The notes below the pieces were generated by a model that worked only from the letters and a program-made list of their open reading frames with translations, did no database searches and was not told where the DNA came from. The translations under genes and the position numbers were made by a program. A stretch of DNA of 64,000 nt, taken from assembly GCF_903166545.1 (NCBI RefSeq), contig NZ_CAESCH010000001.1, positions 1,306,001-1,370,000 of the forward strand, in the 5' to 3' direction. Source of the DNA: Metabacillus schmidteae. GTDB lineage: Bacteria > Bacillota > Bacilli > Bacillales > Bacillaceae. This document shows, piece by piece, positions 27,496 to 37,782 of this stretch (within the stretch, counting starts at the first letter, position 1; every line of letters starts with the position of its first letter).

Positions 27496-29205
27496 ATGAA
27501 AACAAAGATCAAAGACTTAAATGTATCTACTAAGATATATTTTCTAATCATTATTGCCATCATTTTTTTAATTTTAAGTGGCACTTTTGGAAATCTGAAT
27601 TCTTCAAAAATGTCTGGAAGAGCTGAGAAAATGTATGAGGAACAGATTATCCCATCACAGCTATTAAATAAGCTTATGGCGATTGATCAGCAAATAAATG
27701 AGTACATTCTAGATGGATTCTTTACAGAAGATTCCAAAGAACCAGAGATTAATATAAAAGAGGCTGATCAGCAAAAATTGATAGTAATGGAACAATACCA
27801 ACAAGAACTTTCGAAATCCTCTAAAGAAAATGAATTATTACAGGGTTATAAAAGAAGTGGAGAAAAAGCGATTGAGCTTAGAAAAGAAATATTTCAGTTG
27901 AAAAGCGAAGGGAAAATAAATGAAGCTTACCAGTTGTATTTCGGAGACTTTCGTACCAATCAAAATGAGAGTAAAGAGATCATAGCACAGCTTTTCACTT
28001 TAATAAGTGAATCAGCAAAAGAATTAAATGCCGAGAATAAAGAAGAGAGTTGGCGATTGTTAATTATACTAAGTATCATTTCTGGAACAGCTATTATCGT
28101 TTTATCTGTTATTGGCTATTTTTTGGCTGGAATGATTACAAAGCCCGTTAAACATCTGGAAAATCTTTTAGGGATGGCAGAGAAAGGGGATTTGACTGGA
28201 ATTGTTGATTACAAAGCAAAAGACGAGATAGGTAAATTAATGATGTCATATGAAAATATGAACCATGGTATTCGAGGATTAATTACTAACGTAGATAGAG
28301 CTTCGATGAATGTGGCAGCTTCTGCTGAAGAGTTGAGTGCTGTATCAGATCAAAGCAAAACTGGAAGTGAATTAACTGCTAGAGTAGCTGAGCAATTATC
28401 TATTGGTTCAAGCAACCAAGTAGAGTTAATAAGTCAAAGTACAGCAACTTTAAAAGAATTGCTGGAGTTAACGAATAAACTGTTGAATCAGACAGCACAG
28501 GTATCTAAAAGTACTGAAAGAACAACTCGATTATCGTTAAGCGGTTCCTCTTCAATAAAGAATAGCATAAATGAAATGGGAAACATAAAAAAAGATGTAG
28601 AGAATTTAAGTACATCTATTGAAGGGTTAAATCACCACTCTCATCATATAGAAAAAATTAGTGGGATGATTACGTCTATAGCGGATCAGACAAATCTGCT
28701 CTCTTTAAATGCAGCAATTGAAGCTGCAAGGGCTGGAGAATCGGGGAAAGGATTTGCAGTTGTAGCTAAAGAAGTGGGGAAGTTAGCTGAACAGTCTTCT
28801 GATTTTGCTAATCAAATAAATCAAATTGTGCATAAACTTCAAATAGATATTGAAATGGTTCTATCCTCTATGCAACTGACAATAAGTGGAGTGGCAAAAG
28901 GTGACATTGCTACAAAAGAAGCAGAGAGTGCATTTGAAGAAATTCATAAGGCAATACAACTTGTGGAAACAAGTTCTGATCAAGCAGCCTCTACCATTTA
29001 TTTAGTTGAGAAAAAGACAAATGATATTCATGATGCAATGTATAAAGTTGCAGAAATGGCAAATGAAGCTTGCGAAGGGTCAAGGCAAGTGACAGCAACA
29101 ACTCAGGAACAACTAGCTTCAAGTGAGGAAATCGCTGCTTCATCTCAATTACTTGCAAAAATGTCGGAGGATTTAAGGGAACTCATTGTACAGTTTAAGA
29201 TGTAG
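27496..29205 (+). CDS. Methyl-accepting chemotaxis protein
   Basis: 569 residues. TM1 at about 12-30, an extracellular four-helix-bundle sensor of about 150 residues, TM2 at about 192-212, HAMP at 213-265, then a long cytoplasmic coiled coil with the hairpin tip [20 protein letters not shown] near 391-410. The start follows GGAGGT. Monocistronic, ending at a strong hairpin. A chemoreceptor inside a glycoside locus suggests attraction to the compound or its plant source; the ligand is unknown. Confidence 0.93.
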   Translation: MKTKIKDLNVSTKIYFLIIIAIIFLILSGTFGNLNSSKMSGRAEKMYEEQIIPSQLLNKLMAIDQQINEYILDGFFTEDSKEPEINIKEADQQKLIVMEQYQQELSKSSKENELLQGYKRSGEKAIELRKEIFQLKSEGKINEAYQLYFGDFRTNQNESKEIIAQLFTLISESAKELNAENKEESWRLLIILSIISGTAIIVLSVIGYFLAGMITKPVKHLENLLGMAEKGDLTGIVDYKAKDEIGKLMMSYENMNHGIRGLITNVDRASMNVAASAEELSAVSDQSKTGSELTARVAEQLSIGSSNQVELISQSTATLKELLELTNKLLNQTAQVSKSTERTTRLSLSGSSSIKNSINEMGNIKKDVENLSTSIEGLNHHSHHIEKISGMITSIADQTNLLSLNAAIEAARAGESGKGFAVVAKEVGKLAEQSSDFANQINQIVHKLQIDIEMVLSSMQLTISGVAKGDIATKEAESAFEEIHKAIQLVETSSDQAASTIYLVEKKTNDIHDAMYKVAEMANEACEGSRQVTATTQEQLASSEEIAASSQLLAKMSEDLRELIVQFKM

Positions 29206-29267
29206 TCATAAACTTTAAAAATAACAATGAAAAAGGTTGTAAGAAAAATATATAAGTACTTTGCCCT

Positions 29268-29307
29268 ATCGTACATCAGGCATTTGCCCCTATGTACGAT
29301 TTTTTTT
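29268..29307 (+). terminator. Terminator after the chemoreceptor gene
   Basis: ATCGTACAT and ATGTACGAT form a perfect stem and are followed by eight T residues. Confidence 0.85.
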
Positions 29308-29391
29308 ATGTCTTCGGCTATTAAAATGAAATAGTAATAACAAAGGTACATTCCTGCTACTACAGCATGAAAATAAGGAAGGAGATTTAAA

Positions 29392-31596
29392 TTGGCAAAA
29401 ATACTCTTTAAGATAGGTAATTGGGCAGTTAATCATAGTAAAAAAATTATTGGAGCATCAATAGGAGTTTTGGTAATTCTGGTTGTTATTGCTTTAAGCA
29501 TGGGACCTTCTTTTGAGGAAAACATGTCTATTCCTGGAACTGAGTCAGAAAAAGCTCTAAAAGCAGTAGAAAGAGCATTTCCTCAGCCAGAAGATGTAGG
29601 AGGAGAAGTTCAGTTAGTTTTTAAAGCACCAGAGGGTGAAACGCTTGAGTCTGAGGATGTAGCTAACAAAATGAAAGATGTGCTGGACCAAATAAAGAAA
29701 GAGGATAAGATGGTTGTTTCAACAGCTACACCTATTGATTTAGGTAATCTAAGCACTGATAAAAAGATAGGGTTCGCAACGGTTGTATATGACGTCCCTT
29801 CTGCAGAAGTAACAGATAAATCAAAAGAAATTGTACTAGATAGTATTGAAATAACAAGAGATGCCGGAATACAGACAGAGTTAGCTGGAAGTGTTGCTTT
29901 CTCTGAGATAGAAGTTGGGGGTATAACAGAAGTATTGGGAGTAGTTGTTGCTTTTGTAATATTAGCCCTCACGTTTACATCCTTTTTAGTAGCAGGAATG
30001 CCGATTTTGACCGCTGCTATCGGTTTAGGAATAGGGTTGATGCTCATTTTAATAGGAACGAATATGTTTGAAATAACTTCTTTTTCTCTTACTTTAGCAG
30101 CGATGTTAGGCCTTGCTGTAGGTATCGATTATGCTCTATTCATTGTTTCACGTTTCAGACAACAACTAACAAGAGGATATTCGGTAAAAGAGTCGGTTGC
30201 CATTGCAAATGGAACGGCTGGAAGTGCAGTTGTTTTTGCTGGGATTACAGTTATTGTAGCATTGTTGGGGCTTGCAGTTGCTGACATCCCATTTCTAACC
30301 GCAATGGGCATATCAGCAGCAATGTGTGTATTGATTGCGATCTTTATTGCTGTCATAGTGGTCCCGGCAATTCTTGGGTTGATGGGACATAAAATTGGGC
30401 CTAACAGAAAAAATGGTTTACTTCAAAAAATGAAAGGCTCTTCTCAAAAAACGGACTCAAATAAATGGGGGAAATTTGTGACGAAGCGTCCTTTACTTGT
30501 CACGATTCTTGGAATTGGTTTGTTAACCGTCATAACACTACCTTTTTTCCACATGGAACTGGGACTTCCTGATAATGGGACAAAATCCGATGAGACAACT
30601 GAAAGAAGAGCGTATGATTTATTATCAGAAGCCTATGGTCCTGGTTATCATGCAAATTTAGTTATTGCAGCTAAGATCCAAAAGAATACTGAAGATCCAC
30701 AGGACGCATTAAATAATGTAATCGAGCAATTGGAGGAGTTACCTAATATAAAAAGCTTGACACCTCCAATACCTGGCGCCACAGGTGACTTGTATATTAT
30801 GAACCTTACACCTGAAAAAGGACCCAATGATTTAGAAACAAAAGAATTGGTTACTTCTATAAGAAACAAAAGTGAATTAATTTTAAAAGAACAAAATATT
30901 GAGGTAATGGTAACAGGGGCGACAGCTGTTAACATTGATATTTCTCAGAAACTAAATGATGCACTTCCTTTATTTGCAGCCTTAATTGTAGGATTTGCTT
31001 TTATCCTTTTAGTATTGGTATTTAGATCGATTCTAGTTCCTTTAAAAGCAGTTTTAGGTTTCTTACTTTCGTTAGGCGCGACATTAGGTTTTATCGTATT
31101 TGTCATTCAAGATGGAAATCTACTAAATATCTTCGGATTACCAACAGCAAGTCCTGTTTTAAGTTTTTTACCAGTTATAGTAGTTGGTATATTATTCGGT
31201 TTAGCGATGGATTATGAAGTTTTCTTAGTTAGTCGGATGCGTGAAGTATATTCACATACAGGTGATGCAAGAAAAGCGATTTTAGCGGGAATGAAAGATA
31301 GTGGCGGAGTCGTAACGGCAGCAGGTTTAATCATGATATCTGTTTTTGCCGGTTTTATGTTCGCTCCAGATCCGATAATCAAACAAATGGGATTAGCTCT
31401 TACATTTGGTGTACTCTTTGATGCCTTTATTGTACGAATGGCTATTGTTCCAGCTGTTATGTCATTAATGGGAAAAGCAGCTTGGTACTTACCAAAATGG
31501 CTGGATAAAATTTTACCCAATCTAGATATTGAAGGCGAGTCAATAATGAGAGATCTTGAGAAAAAAGACAGTTCTGTTCAAAACGAGGCAGTCTAA
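29392..31596 (+). CDS. MMPL/RND-family membrane transporter
   Basis: 734 residues. Two repeats, each with one membrane helix, an extracellular domain (30-170 and 385-530) and a cluster of five helices. GIDYALFIVSRFR (about 245-257) and AMDYEVFLVSRMR (about 605-617) are the paired MMPL signature motifs. YdfJ-like proteins of this size export lipophilic compounds. The TTG start follows AAGGAGAT at good spacing. It could expel hydrophobic aglycones or P450 products from this locus. It ends at a very strong hairpin. Confidence 0.92.
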   Translation: MAKILFKIGNWAVNHSKKIIGASIGVLVILVVIALSMGPSFEENMSIPGTESEKALKAVERAFPQPEDVGGEVQLVFKAPEGETLESEDVANKMKDVLDQIKKEDKMVVSTATPIDLGNLSTDKKIGFATVVYDVPSAEVTDKSKEIVLDSIEITRDAGIQTELAGSVAFSEIEVGGITEVLGVVVAFVILALTFTSFLVAGMPILTAAIGLGIGLMLILIGTNMFEITSFSLTLAAMLGLAVGIDYALFIVSRFRQQLTRGYSVKESVAIANGTAGSAVVFAGITVIVALLGLAVADIPFLTAMGISAAMCVLIAIFIAVIVVPAILGLMGHKIGPNRKNGLLQKMKGSSQKTDSNKWGKFVTKRPLLVTILGIGLLTVITLPFFHMELGLPDNGTKSDETTERRAYDLLSEAYGPGYHANLVIAAKIQKNTEDPQDALNNVIEQLEELPNIKSLTPPIPGATGDLYIMNLTPEKGPNDLETKELVTSIRNKSELILKEQNIEVMVTGATAVNIDISQKLNDALPLFAALIVGFAFILLVLVFRSILVPLKAVLGFLLSLGATLGFIVFVIQDGNLLNIFGLPTASPVLSFLPVIVVGILFGLAMDYEVFLVSRMREVYSHTGDARKAILAGMKDSGGVVTAAGLIMISVFAGFMFAPDPIIKQMGLALTFGVLFDAFIVRMAIVPAVMSLMGKAAWYLPKWLDKILPNLDIEGESIMRDLEKKDSSVQNEAV

Positions 31597-31632
31597 TAGA
31601 GTGTAGTTCCCTTTTGGTAAATAAACTTTTTA

Positions 31633-31674
31633 ACAAAGAAACAGGAGTATGAACATGTACTCCTGTTTCTTTGT
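31633..31674 (+). terminator. Strong terminator after the MMPL gene
   Basis: ACAAAGAAACAGGAGTA and TACTCCTGTTTCTTTGT form a 17-bp perfect stem with an 8-nt loop. Confidence 0.85.
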
Positions 31675-31884
31675 AGTCCTGATGAGGTAAATGTCAGAGA
31701 TTTAAATGATCCAAGACTATTTGCCCGAACGTTCATATATTACATGCCCGAAAGGACGTTATTAAATAAATTTAATGCTATTAAAATGAAACTTGAATAT
31801 GTAGCGTTTACATCTAATAGAAATTGCTACTATTCAAAGAGCTTATCGATCTGTAAGATTTCAAAATCTGAAAGGAGAATATAT

Positions 31885-33108
31885 ATGTCTACTAATCAGC
31901 AAAATGAATCTAACAAAACAAATCTTGATTTCTTAAATCAAGAATTTATCAAAAATCCTTTTCCAGTATACAAAGAAATACGTGAAAAGGATCCAATCTT
32001 TCGTTTTCTTATGCCAAATGGTCAACATGCTTGGATCATCACAAGTTTTAAAGATGCTTCGTTAGTAATAAATGATTCTAGATTTGTAACAAACTATCCA
32101 GTAAATAACGATGAAGATGAGTCCAATCTTCCCCCACATAAAGCGATTATCTCCCGTAATTTGCTTAGTGTAAATCCGTCTGATCATCGAAGGCTTAGAC
32201 GTTTAGTGCAAAAGGCTTTTACACCTCGTATGATTGAACGACTTAGAGGAAGAATTGAGGAGATCACCGTTGATCTTTTAGACGGAGTACAAACAAAAGG
32301 AGAAATGAATCTTATCGAAGATTTTGCTTTTCCATTACCGATAAAAGTTATTTGTGAAATGTTAGGTGTCCCTGTAAAAGACCAATACAAATTTCAAGAA
32401 TGGTCAAATTCTTTAATGGAAAGTGTTAATAATCCTGTATTATCTCAGCAAGGTGAAGAAGCAACAATTGCTTTTGTTGAATACCTTCAGGACTTAATTG
32501 AACAAAGAAGAAGATATCAACAGGATGATTTAATTAGTGATCTTATCAAAGTTGAAGAAGAAGGAGATGTCCTTAGTGAGCATGAGTTATATGCTTTGGT
32601 CTTTGTACTAATTATAGCTGGCCACGAAACTACTGTTAATTTAATAGGAAATGGTGTTCTTGCATTACTGGAATTTCCTGATCAAAAAGAAAAGTTGATT
32701 AGTAATCCCGATCTTATCCATTCTGCTATAGAGGAAATATTACGTTACAATGGTCCAGCCGAAGTTAGTAATGTTAGATGGGCAATTGAAGATGTAAGCT
32801 TTGGTGAGAAAATCATTCGAAAAGGTGAGATGGTTTTTATTGCTTTATCATCAGCGAACAGGGATCCAAGTGAATTCATCAATCCTGATATGTTCGATAT
32901 TACTAGAGAAGTAAACAATCATCTTGCTTTTGGAAAAGGTGTTCATTTCTGTCTGGGAGCGCCACTAGCTAGGTTAGAAGGGGAAATAGCCATACGTGAA
33001 TTGCTGCAAAGAATGCCGGATATTCGATTGAAGGATACGGAAGATTCCTTAGAGTGGCGTCAAGGTATGATTATACGTGGGGTTAAGGAAATACCAATTA
33101 TTTTTTAA
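31885..33108 (+). CDS. Cytochrome P450 (CYP107-like)
   Basis: 407 residues from ATG 31885, which has AAAGGAGAA at 7-8 nt; the open frame extends upstream to 31744 but that start has no ribosome site and gives an untypical tail. P450 marks: I-helix AGHETT, K-helix EEILR, and heme loop AFGKGVHFCLG with Cys-356. Soluble, no membrane anchor; it would need a ferredoxin/flavodoxin partner, none in the window. Class resembles BioI/PksS/YjiB-type CYP107 enzymes that hydroxylate steroids, terpenoids or fatty acids. Together with glycosidases and SDRs it may oxidise the aglycone of a plant glycoside. Confidence 0.92.
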   Translation: MSTNQQNESNKTNLDFLNQEFIKNPFPVYKEIREKDPIFRFLMPNGQHAWIITSFKDASLVINDSRFVTNYPVNNDEDESNLPPHKAIISRNLLSVNPSDHRRLRRLVQKAFTPRMIERLRGRIEEITVDLLDGVQTKGEMNLIEDFAFPLPIKVICEMLGVPVKDQYKFQEWSNSLMESVNNPVLSQQGEEATIAFVEYLQDLIEQRRRYQQDDLISDLIKVEEEGDVLSEHELYALVFVLIIAGHETTVNLIGNGVLALLEFPDQKEKLISNPDLIHSAIEEILRYNGPAEVSNVRWAIEDVSFGEKIIRKGEMVFIALSSANRDPSEFINPDMFDITREVNNHLAFGKGVHFCLGAPLARLEGEIAIRELLQRMPDIRLKDTEDSLEWRQGMIIRGVKEIPIIF

Positions 33109-33234
33109 TAAACTAAATAGCGTTACTCATTCGTTTGAGATTTTTAACATCATGAATGTGAAGCCTTACTGTCTATTGCGAAAAATTTGTTTCAAATATA
33201 ATAAAAAAACTTTTTTGCAAGAATAGGAGAGATA

Positions 33235-34005
33235 ATGATGAATCTACAGGGGAAAGTTGCCATTATTACGGGAGCTGCCGGTGGTATTGGTAAGCATGTA
33301 TCTATTCGGCTGGCAGAAGAAGGAGCATATTTAGCTCTTTGTGATATAAACAATGAGGCTTTAATAAATGTGAAAGAACTTTGTGAAGAGAAGGGCGCAA
33401 AGGTAGTAGCAAAAGTGGTGAAGTTAGAAAGTTATGAAGAAAGTGAAACATTTGTTAATGAAGTAATCTCAGAATTCGGGGAAATCAATGTTTTAATTAA
33501 TTTAGCTGTAGCCATAAAAACACCTCATTCTTTTTTAGATCATACAATTGACACACTTGATTTGGCGTATCAATCGGGTCTAGTTTCTACTTGGAACATG
33601 ATGAAAACTTGTTATCCATATTTAAAAGAAACGAAGGGTAATATTATAAACTTCGGTTCGGGCGCAGGGGTTATTGGTGAAGAGGGGTATGCTGCCTATG
33701 CTGCAATAAAAGAAGGAATTCGTGGATTATCACGTGTTGTAGCTCGTGAATGGGGGAAGGACGGTATTACAGTAAATATAGTGAATCCTTCTGCAATTAC
33801 TGACAGTATCAAACAATATTTAACTACCTTACCTGAAGAACAAAGAGATCCTGAAACACTTGGATTTCAACTTGGTGCAGTTGGGTACTTTGGAGATGTT
33901 TATAGGGATATAACACCTACTATTTTATTTTTAGCCTCTGATGAATCAAAATATGTAACGGGACAGACATTTAACGTAGATGGTGGAACAATTATATTAC
34001 CTTAA
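33235..34005 (+). CDS. Short-chain dehydrogenase/reductase (SDR)
   Basis: 256 residues, classical SDR. Cofactor loop TGAAGGIG at 12-19, Asp after beta-2 (LCDIN) suggests NAD preference, catalytic Tyr-155 and Lys-159 (YAAIK). The active-site NNAG is changed to NLAV, which is unusual. GGAGAGATAATG precedes two adjacent ATG codons. It lies 126 bp after the P450 gene without a clear terminator between, so they may form an operon. The substrate is probably a secondary alcohol or ketone, perhaps made by the P450. Confidence 0.9.
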   Translation: MMNLQGKVAIITGAAGGIGKHVSIRLAEEGAYLALCDINNEALINVKELCEEKGAKVVAKVVKLESYEESETFVNEVISEFGEINVLINLAVAIKTPHSFLDHTIDTLDLAYQSGLVSTWNMMKTCYPYLKETKGNIINFGSGAGVIGEEGYAAYAAIKEGIRGLSRVVAREWGKDGITVNIVNPSAITDSIKQYLTTLPEEQRDPETLGFQLGAVGYFGDVYRDITPTILFLASDESKYVTGQTFNVDGGTIILP

Positions 34006-34054
34006 ATTTTATAAGAAATAGAGTAGTAGGCTACTTCCAAAAGTTATGAAAATG

Positions 34055-34076
34055 GCTGTTGGGAGCAGCTTTTTTT
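34055..34076 (+). terminator. Terminator after the P450/SDR unit
   Basis: GCTG-ttgggag-CAGC followed by a seven-T run; short stem. Confidence 0.55.
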
Positions 34077-34136
34077 ATATCAACTTCCATTTTACTAATA
34101 AAGATTATTTATTGCCTTTTTAACATCATAAAAAAA

Positions 34137-34150
34137 TAAAAGCGTTTGCA
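34137..34150. promoter_or_regulatory. Cre-like box upstream of the GH3 operon
   Basis: TAAAAGCGTTTGCA matches the CcpA cre consensus TGWAARCGYTWNCA except at one base, the best cre candidate in the island. It lies 107 bp before GH3. Confidence 0.5.
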
Positions 34151-34257
34151 TATAACAAGCAATAAAAATCTTAATTTTCTTCTATATCCGAGGGTGGTTT
34201 TTGATTAATCTGTAATCAATTGGTCATTAGAGAACTTCTAAAAAAGAAATAAGGAGT

Positions 34258-36594
34258 ATGGAAATGAATATTGTTGATATAAGAAATATGATTGAAAGAT
34301 TAACATTAGAAGAAAAAGCATCATTATGCTCAGGTGAAGACTTTTGGACAACAAAAGGCATTGATCGTCTGGCCATTCCTTCAATTCTTATGACAGATGG
34401 GCCTCACGGACTCAGAAAGCAAGAGGGAGAAGCGGATCATGTAGGTTTAAACCAAAGTGTACCTGCTACATGTTTTCCATCAGCTGCAGGGATGGCAAGT
34501 TCTTGGAATCGTGAACTAATACAACAAGTTGGTAAAGCTTTAGGAAAAGAAAGTCAATCTGAAGGTGTCTCGATTCTACTAGGTCCTGGTGCGAATATTA
34601 AAAGATCTCCACTATGTGGTCGAAATTTTGAGTATTTTTCTGAAGATCCTTACTTAACAGGAGAAATGGCGACCGCTCATATTAATGGAGTTCAAAGTCA
34701 AGGTGTTGGAACTTCTTTAAAACACTTTGCTGTTAACAACCAAGAGCATCGTCGTATGACAACAGATGCAGTAGTAGATGAAAGAACATTGAGAGAAATT
34801 TATTTAACTGGCTTTGAAATAGCTGTTAAGAAGGCTCAACCATGGACTGTTATGTCAGCTTATAACAAGCTTAATGGAACCTATTGTTCTGAAAACGAAT
34901 ATTTATTGACTAATATTCTTAAGAATGAATGGGGTCATGAAGGAATTGTTGTGTCTGACTGGGGAGCAGTTAACGAGGCAGAAAAAAGTGTCGCAGCGGG
35001 AATGGAACTGGAAATGCCATCTAGTTATGGAGCTGGGAAAAAACGAATTATTGAGGCTGTTCAAAACGGTATGTTATCCGAAGAAGTATTGGATGAGTCG
35101 GTTGAACGTTTGTTGAAAATTGTGTATAAAGCAACTTCTTCTCAAGTAAAAGGAATGAACTATGATAGAGAAGCACATCATTTATTAGCAAGAGAAGTTG
35201 CGGCAGAATCTATGGTTCTATTAAAAAATGAAGATCAGATTTTGCCTTTAAAACCCGGTAGTCATATAGCTGTAATCGGAGATTTGGCAGAGCATGTACG
35301 TTATCAGGGAGGCGGAAGTTCTCATATTAATCCAACTAAAATGGATGCTCCATTACAAGAAATAATGAAATTAGCAGGAGACCAAAGTAAGGTAACTTTT
35401 ACGAGGGGCTATGATGTGAACATAGATGTTGCAGAGGAAAATGAACTATTACAAGATGGAATAGAAAAAGCGCAAGCAGCTGATGTTGTGGTTCTATTTG
35501 TTGGACTTCCTGAAAGGTATGAATCAGAGGGATATGACAGAGAACATTTGCATATTCCGCCAAATCAAATCGAGTTAATAGATTCAATTGCATCAGTACA
35601 ACAAAACATAGTTGTTGTGTTAAGTAACGGCTCCGCGATTGAGATGCCATGGCTTGATAAGGTAAAAGGAATACTTGAAGGGTATTTAGGTGGTCAAGCA
35701 GTCGGAGGAGCCATTGCTGATTTATTGTTCGGAGTGAAGAATCCAAGCGGAAAGCTTGCGGAAACTTTTCCAGAAAATTTGAAGGACAACCCTTCATACC
35801 TATACTTTCCTGGTGAGGGTGATCGAGTTGAATACCGTGAAGGTATTTTTACTGGATATCGTTATTATGATGCAAAGGATGTTTCTCCGCTTTTTCCATT
35901 TGGATATGGCCTTAGTTACACTAGCTTTGAGTATTCGCAGTTAACGATTGATCATAGACAAGCAACAGATCAAGATATAGTAAAAGTTAATGTAACGGTA
36001 AAAAATACAGGAAATCAATTCGGAAAAGAAATAGTTCAATTATATGTACGTGATATTGATTCGAGTATTACACGACCTGAAAAAGAATTGAAAGGTTTTG
36101 AGAAGGTAGCTCTACAGCCAGGTGAAGAAAAAGTTGTTACCTTCCATCTAGATAAACGCAGTTTTGCCTATTACAATACTGAACTGGCAGATTGGCATGT
36201 AGAAACTGGCGAGTTCGAAATTCTTGTTGGAAAGTCTTCGAAAGATATTGTTTTAAAAGACACACTCACTATTCTGTCAACAGAAGAAATAATACCTGTA
36301 TTTCATCGAAATACAACTCTTGGCGAATTAATGAAAAACGCTAAAACAGCTCCTATATTACAACATTTACAAAGTATGATGGGAGAAAGTGCTGAGGTTG
36401 GACCCACTGATTCTGTTTCAGCTGAAATGATGGAAGCCATGATGAGATATATGCCTTTACGTGCACTAATTGCATTTTCAAAAGGGAAAATGAGCGAAGA
36501 CATGCTAGAACAATTAATATACCAGTTTAATGAAGCAGTAAAAAATAAGTCAATAAATGAAGATGTTACTATAGGAGGTCAACACAATGTCTGA
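34258..36594 (+). CDS. GH3-family beta-glucosidase with a C-terminal helical module
   Basis: 778 residues, no signal peptide, cytoplasmic. N-terminal TIM-barrel with [12 protein letters not shown] and nucleophile Asp-234 in VVSDWG; then the alpha/beta sandwich with [10 protein letters not shown] and an Fn3-like domain ([21 protein letters not shown], about 580-600). It hydrolyses terminal beta-glucosides or related sugars. After the Fn3 domain, residues about 685-763 ([18 protein letters not shown]...) add a helical module that resembles those on GH78 and on the next SDR. Stop codon overlaps the SDR start by 8 nt, so they are translationally coupled. Confidence 0.93.
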   Translation: MEMNIVDIRNMIERLTLEEKASLCSGEDFWTTKGIDRLAIPSILMTDGPHGLRKQEGEADHVGLNQSVPATCFPSAAGMASSWNRELIQQVGKALGKESQSEGVSILLGPGANIKRSPLCGRNFEYFSEDPYLTGEMATAHINGVQSQGVGTSLKHFAVNNQEHRRMTTDAVVDERTLREIYLTGFEIAVKKAQPWTVMSAYNKLNGTYCSENEYLLTNILKNEWGHEGIVVSDWGAVNEAEKSVAAGMELEMPSSYGAGKKRIIEAVQNGMLSEEVLDESVERLLKIVYKATSSQVKGMNYDREAHHLLAREVAAESMVLLKNEDQILPLKPGSHIAVIGDLAEHVRYQGGGSSHINPTKMDAPLQEIMKLAGDQSKVTFTRGYDVNIDVAEENELLQDGIEKAQAADVVVLFVGLPERYESEGYDREHLHIPPNQIELIDSIASVQQNIVVVLSNGSAIEMPWLDKVKGILEGYLGGQAVGGAIADLLFGVKNPSGKLAETFPENLKDNPSYLYFPGEGDRVEYREGIFTGYRYYDAKDVSPLFPFGYGLSYTSFEYSQLTIDHRQATDQDIVKVNVTVKNTGNQFGKEIVQLYVRDIDSSITRPEKELKGFEKVALQPGEEKVVTFHLDKRSFAYYNTELADWHVETGEFEILVGKSSKDIVLKDTLTILSTEEIIPVFHRNTTLGELMKNAKTAPILQHLQSMMGESAEVGPTDSVSAEMMEAMMRYMPLRALIAFSKGKMSEDMLEQLIYQFNEAVKNKSINEDVTIGGQHNV

Positions 36595-37618
36595 TTTATC
36601 TAATTGGAATATAAAATTATTACTTGAAAATAAGAAAGCGTATAAAGTTTTAGAAAAATATATCCCTGCTTTCGTTAATGAACCAAACTTTAGTATGGCA
36701 GGTCAATTTACACTGGATCAATTTGCAGCACTGCCACAAGTGGATTTTCCTGTGGAGATGTTAGAAGTAATTAAAAATGAATTAAAAAACATCGAAATAG
36801 AAGAAAGTGAGATAGATATAAAGAATAACCAAGAAGAAACTTTGTCTAAAAATAAAGAGTTATCCCTTCAAGATAAAGTTATTGTCATAACAGGTGCTGC
36901 AAGTGGCATTGGGAAAGCGAGTTCAGAGCTATTAGCTTCAAAAGGCGCAAAAGTAGTACTCGTTGATTTTCAACAGAATGCTGGACAGGAAACCTTGAAA
37001 GGAATTTTAGATAAGGGAGGAGAGGGAATCTTTATCCAAGCAGACGTTTCCAAGAGTGAGGATGTTCAAAACTATCTTGACCAAACGATTCAAGCATTCG
37101 GTAAAATTGATGTGCTTTTTAATAATGCAGGGATTCTCCAAACTTTTTCACGTTTTGCAGATATTGAAGATGATCACTTTGAAAAGATTATAAACGTTAA
37201 TTTAAAAGGCGTTTTTTTAGGTATGAAATACGCCTTGAAAATTATGGATGAGCAAGGCTATGGAAACATTATTAATACAGCCTCTACCACTGGTATAAGA
37301 GCAGAACATAGTCTGGCTGCCTATACTGCAAGCAAACATGGGGTAATTGGTTTAACGAAAGCAGCAGCTCTAGATTATGTAAGACGCGGAATTAGAGTCA
37401 ATGCAATTTGCCCTGGCGGTGTTGCAACAGCTATTACAGCGGGTGTTCCTCAACAGTTGCAGGAAACAGGTTATATGCCAGAAGAATTTCCAAACATGCG
37501 TATAGGGCGTTATGCTGAACCGCATGAGCTGGCTGAAGTAGTTGCCTTTTTATCTTCAGATAGTTCTAGTTATATGACAGGTTCAATCCTATTAGCGGAT
37601 GGTGGATTAACTCTGTAA
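36587..37618 (+). CDS. SDR dehydrogenase with an N-terminal helical module
   Basis: 343 residues, about 90 longer than a classical SDR. The dehydrogenase starts near residue 95: TGAASGIG at 102-109, NNAG (LFNNAGI), catalytic Tyr-246 and Lys-250 (YTASK). Residues 5-66 ([19 protein letters not shown]...) are a helical module like the C-terminal extensions of GH78 and GH3, followed by a charged linker. AGGAGG inside the GH3 end provides the ribosome site. Tight coupling to GH3 suggests oxidation of the sugar or aglycone freed by it. A sugar dehydrogenase or hydroxysteroid dehydrogenase role are both possible. Confidence 0.9.
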   Translation: MSDLSNWNIKLLLENKKAYKVLEKYIPAFVNEPNFSMAGQFTLDQFAALPQVDFPVEMLEVIKNELKNIEIEESEIDIKNNQEETLSKNKELSLQDKVIVITGAASGIGKASSELLASKGAKVVLVDFQQNAGQETLKGILDKGGEGIFIQADVSKSEDVQNYLDQTIQAFGKIDVLFNNAGILQTFSRFADIEDDHFEKIINVNLKGVFLGMKYALKIMDEQGYGNIINTASTTGIRAEHSLAAYTASKHGVIGLTKAAALDYVRRGIRVNAICPGGVATAITAGVPQQLQETGYMPEEFPNMRIGRYAEPHELAEVVAFLSSDSSSYMTGSILLADGGLTL

Positions 37619-37685
37619 TAAGAATAGTATTTAATAGAATAAGTGAAAGATGTTAATAAGGCATATATAACTTAACAGCATCAAC

Positions 37686-37728
37686 AAAGGAGCAGTTAGA
37701 TTCGAGGGATGAATTTTCTGCTCCTTTT
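37686..37728 (+). terminator. Terminator after the GH3-SDR operon
   Basis: AAAGGAGCAG and CTGCTCCTTT form a 10-bp stem with a 22-nt loop, then TTGATTTTTT. Confidence 0.7.
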
Positions 37729-37782
37729 GATTTTTTAGGCAATATATATCAAAAATATAGGAGAATGAAGGAGGAAAATAAC

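Noticed and set aside
31744..31884. Upstream extension of the P450 reading frame
   Set aside because: It lacks a ribosome site, whereas ATG 31885 has AAAGGAGAA and gives the normal P450 length.
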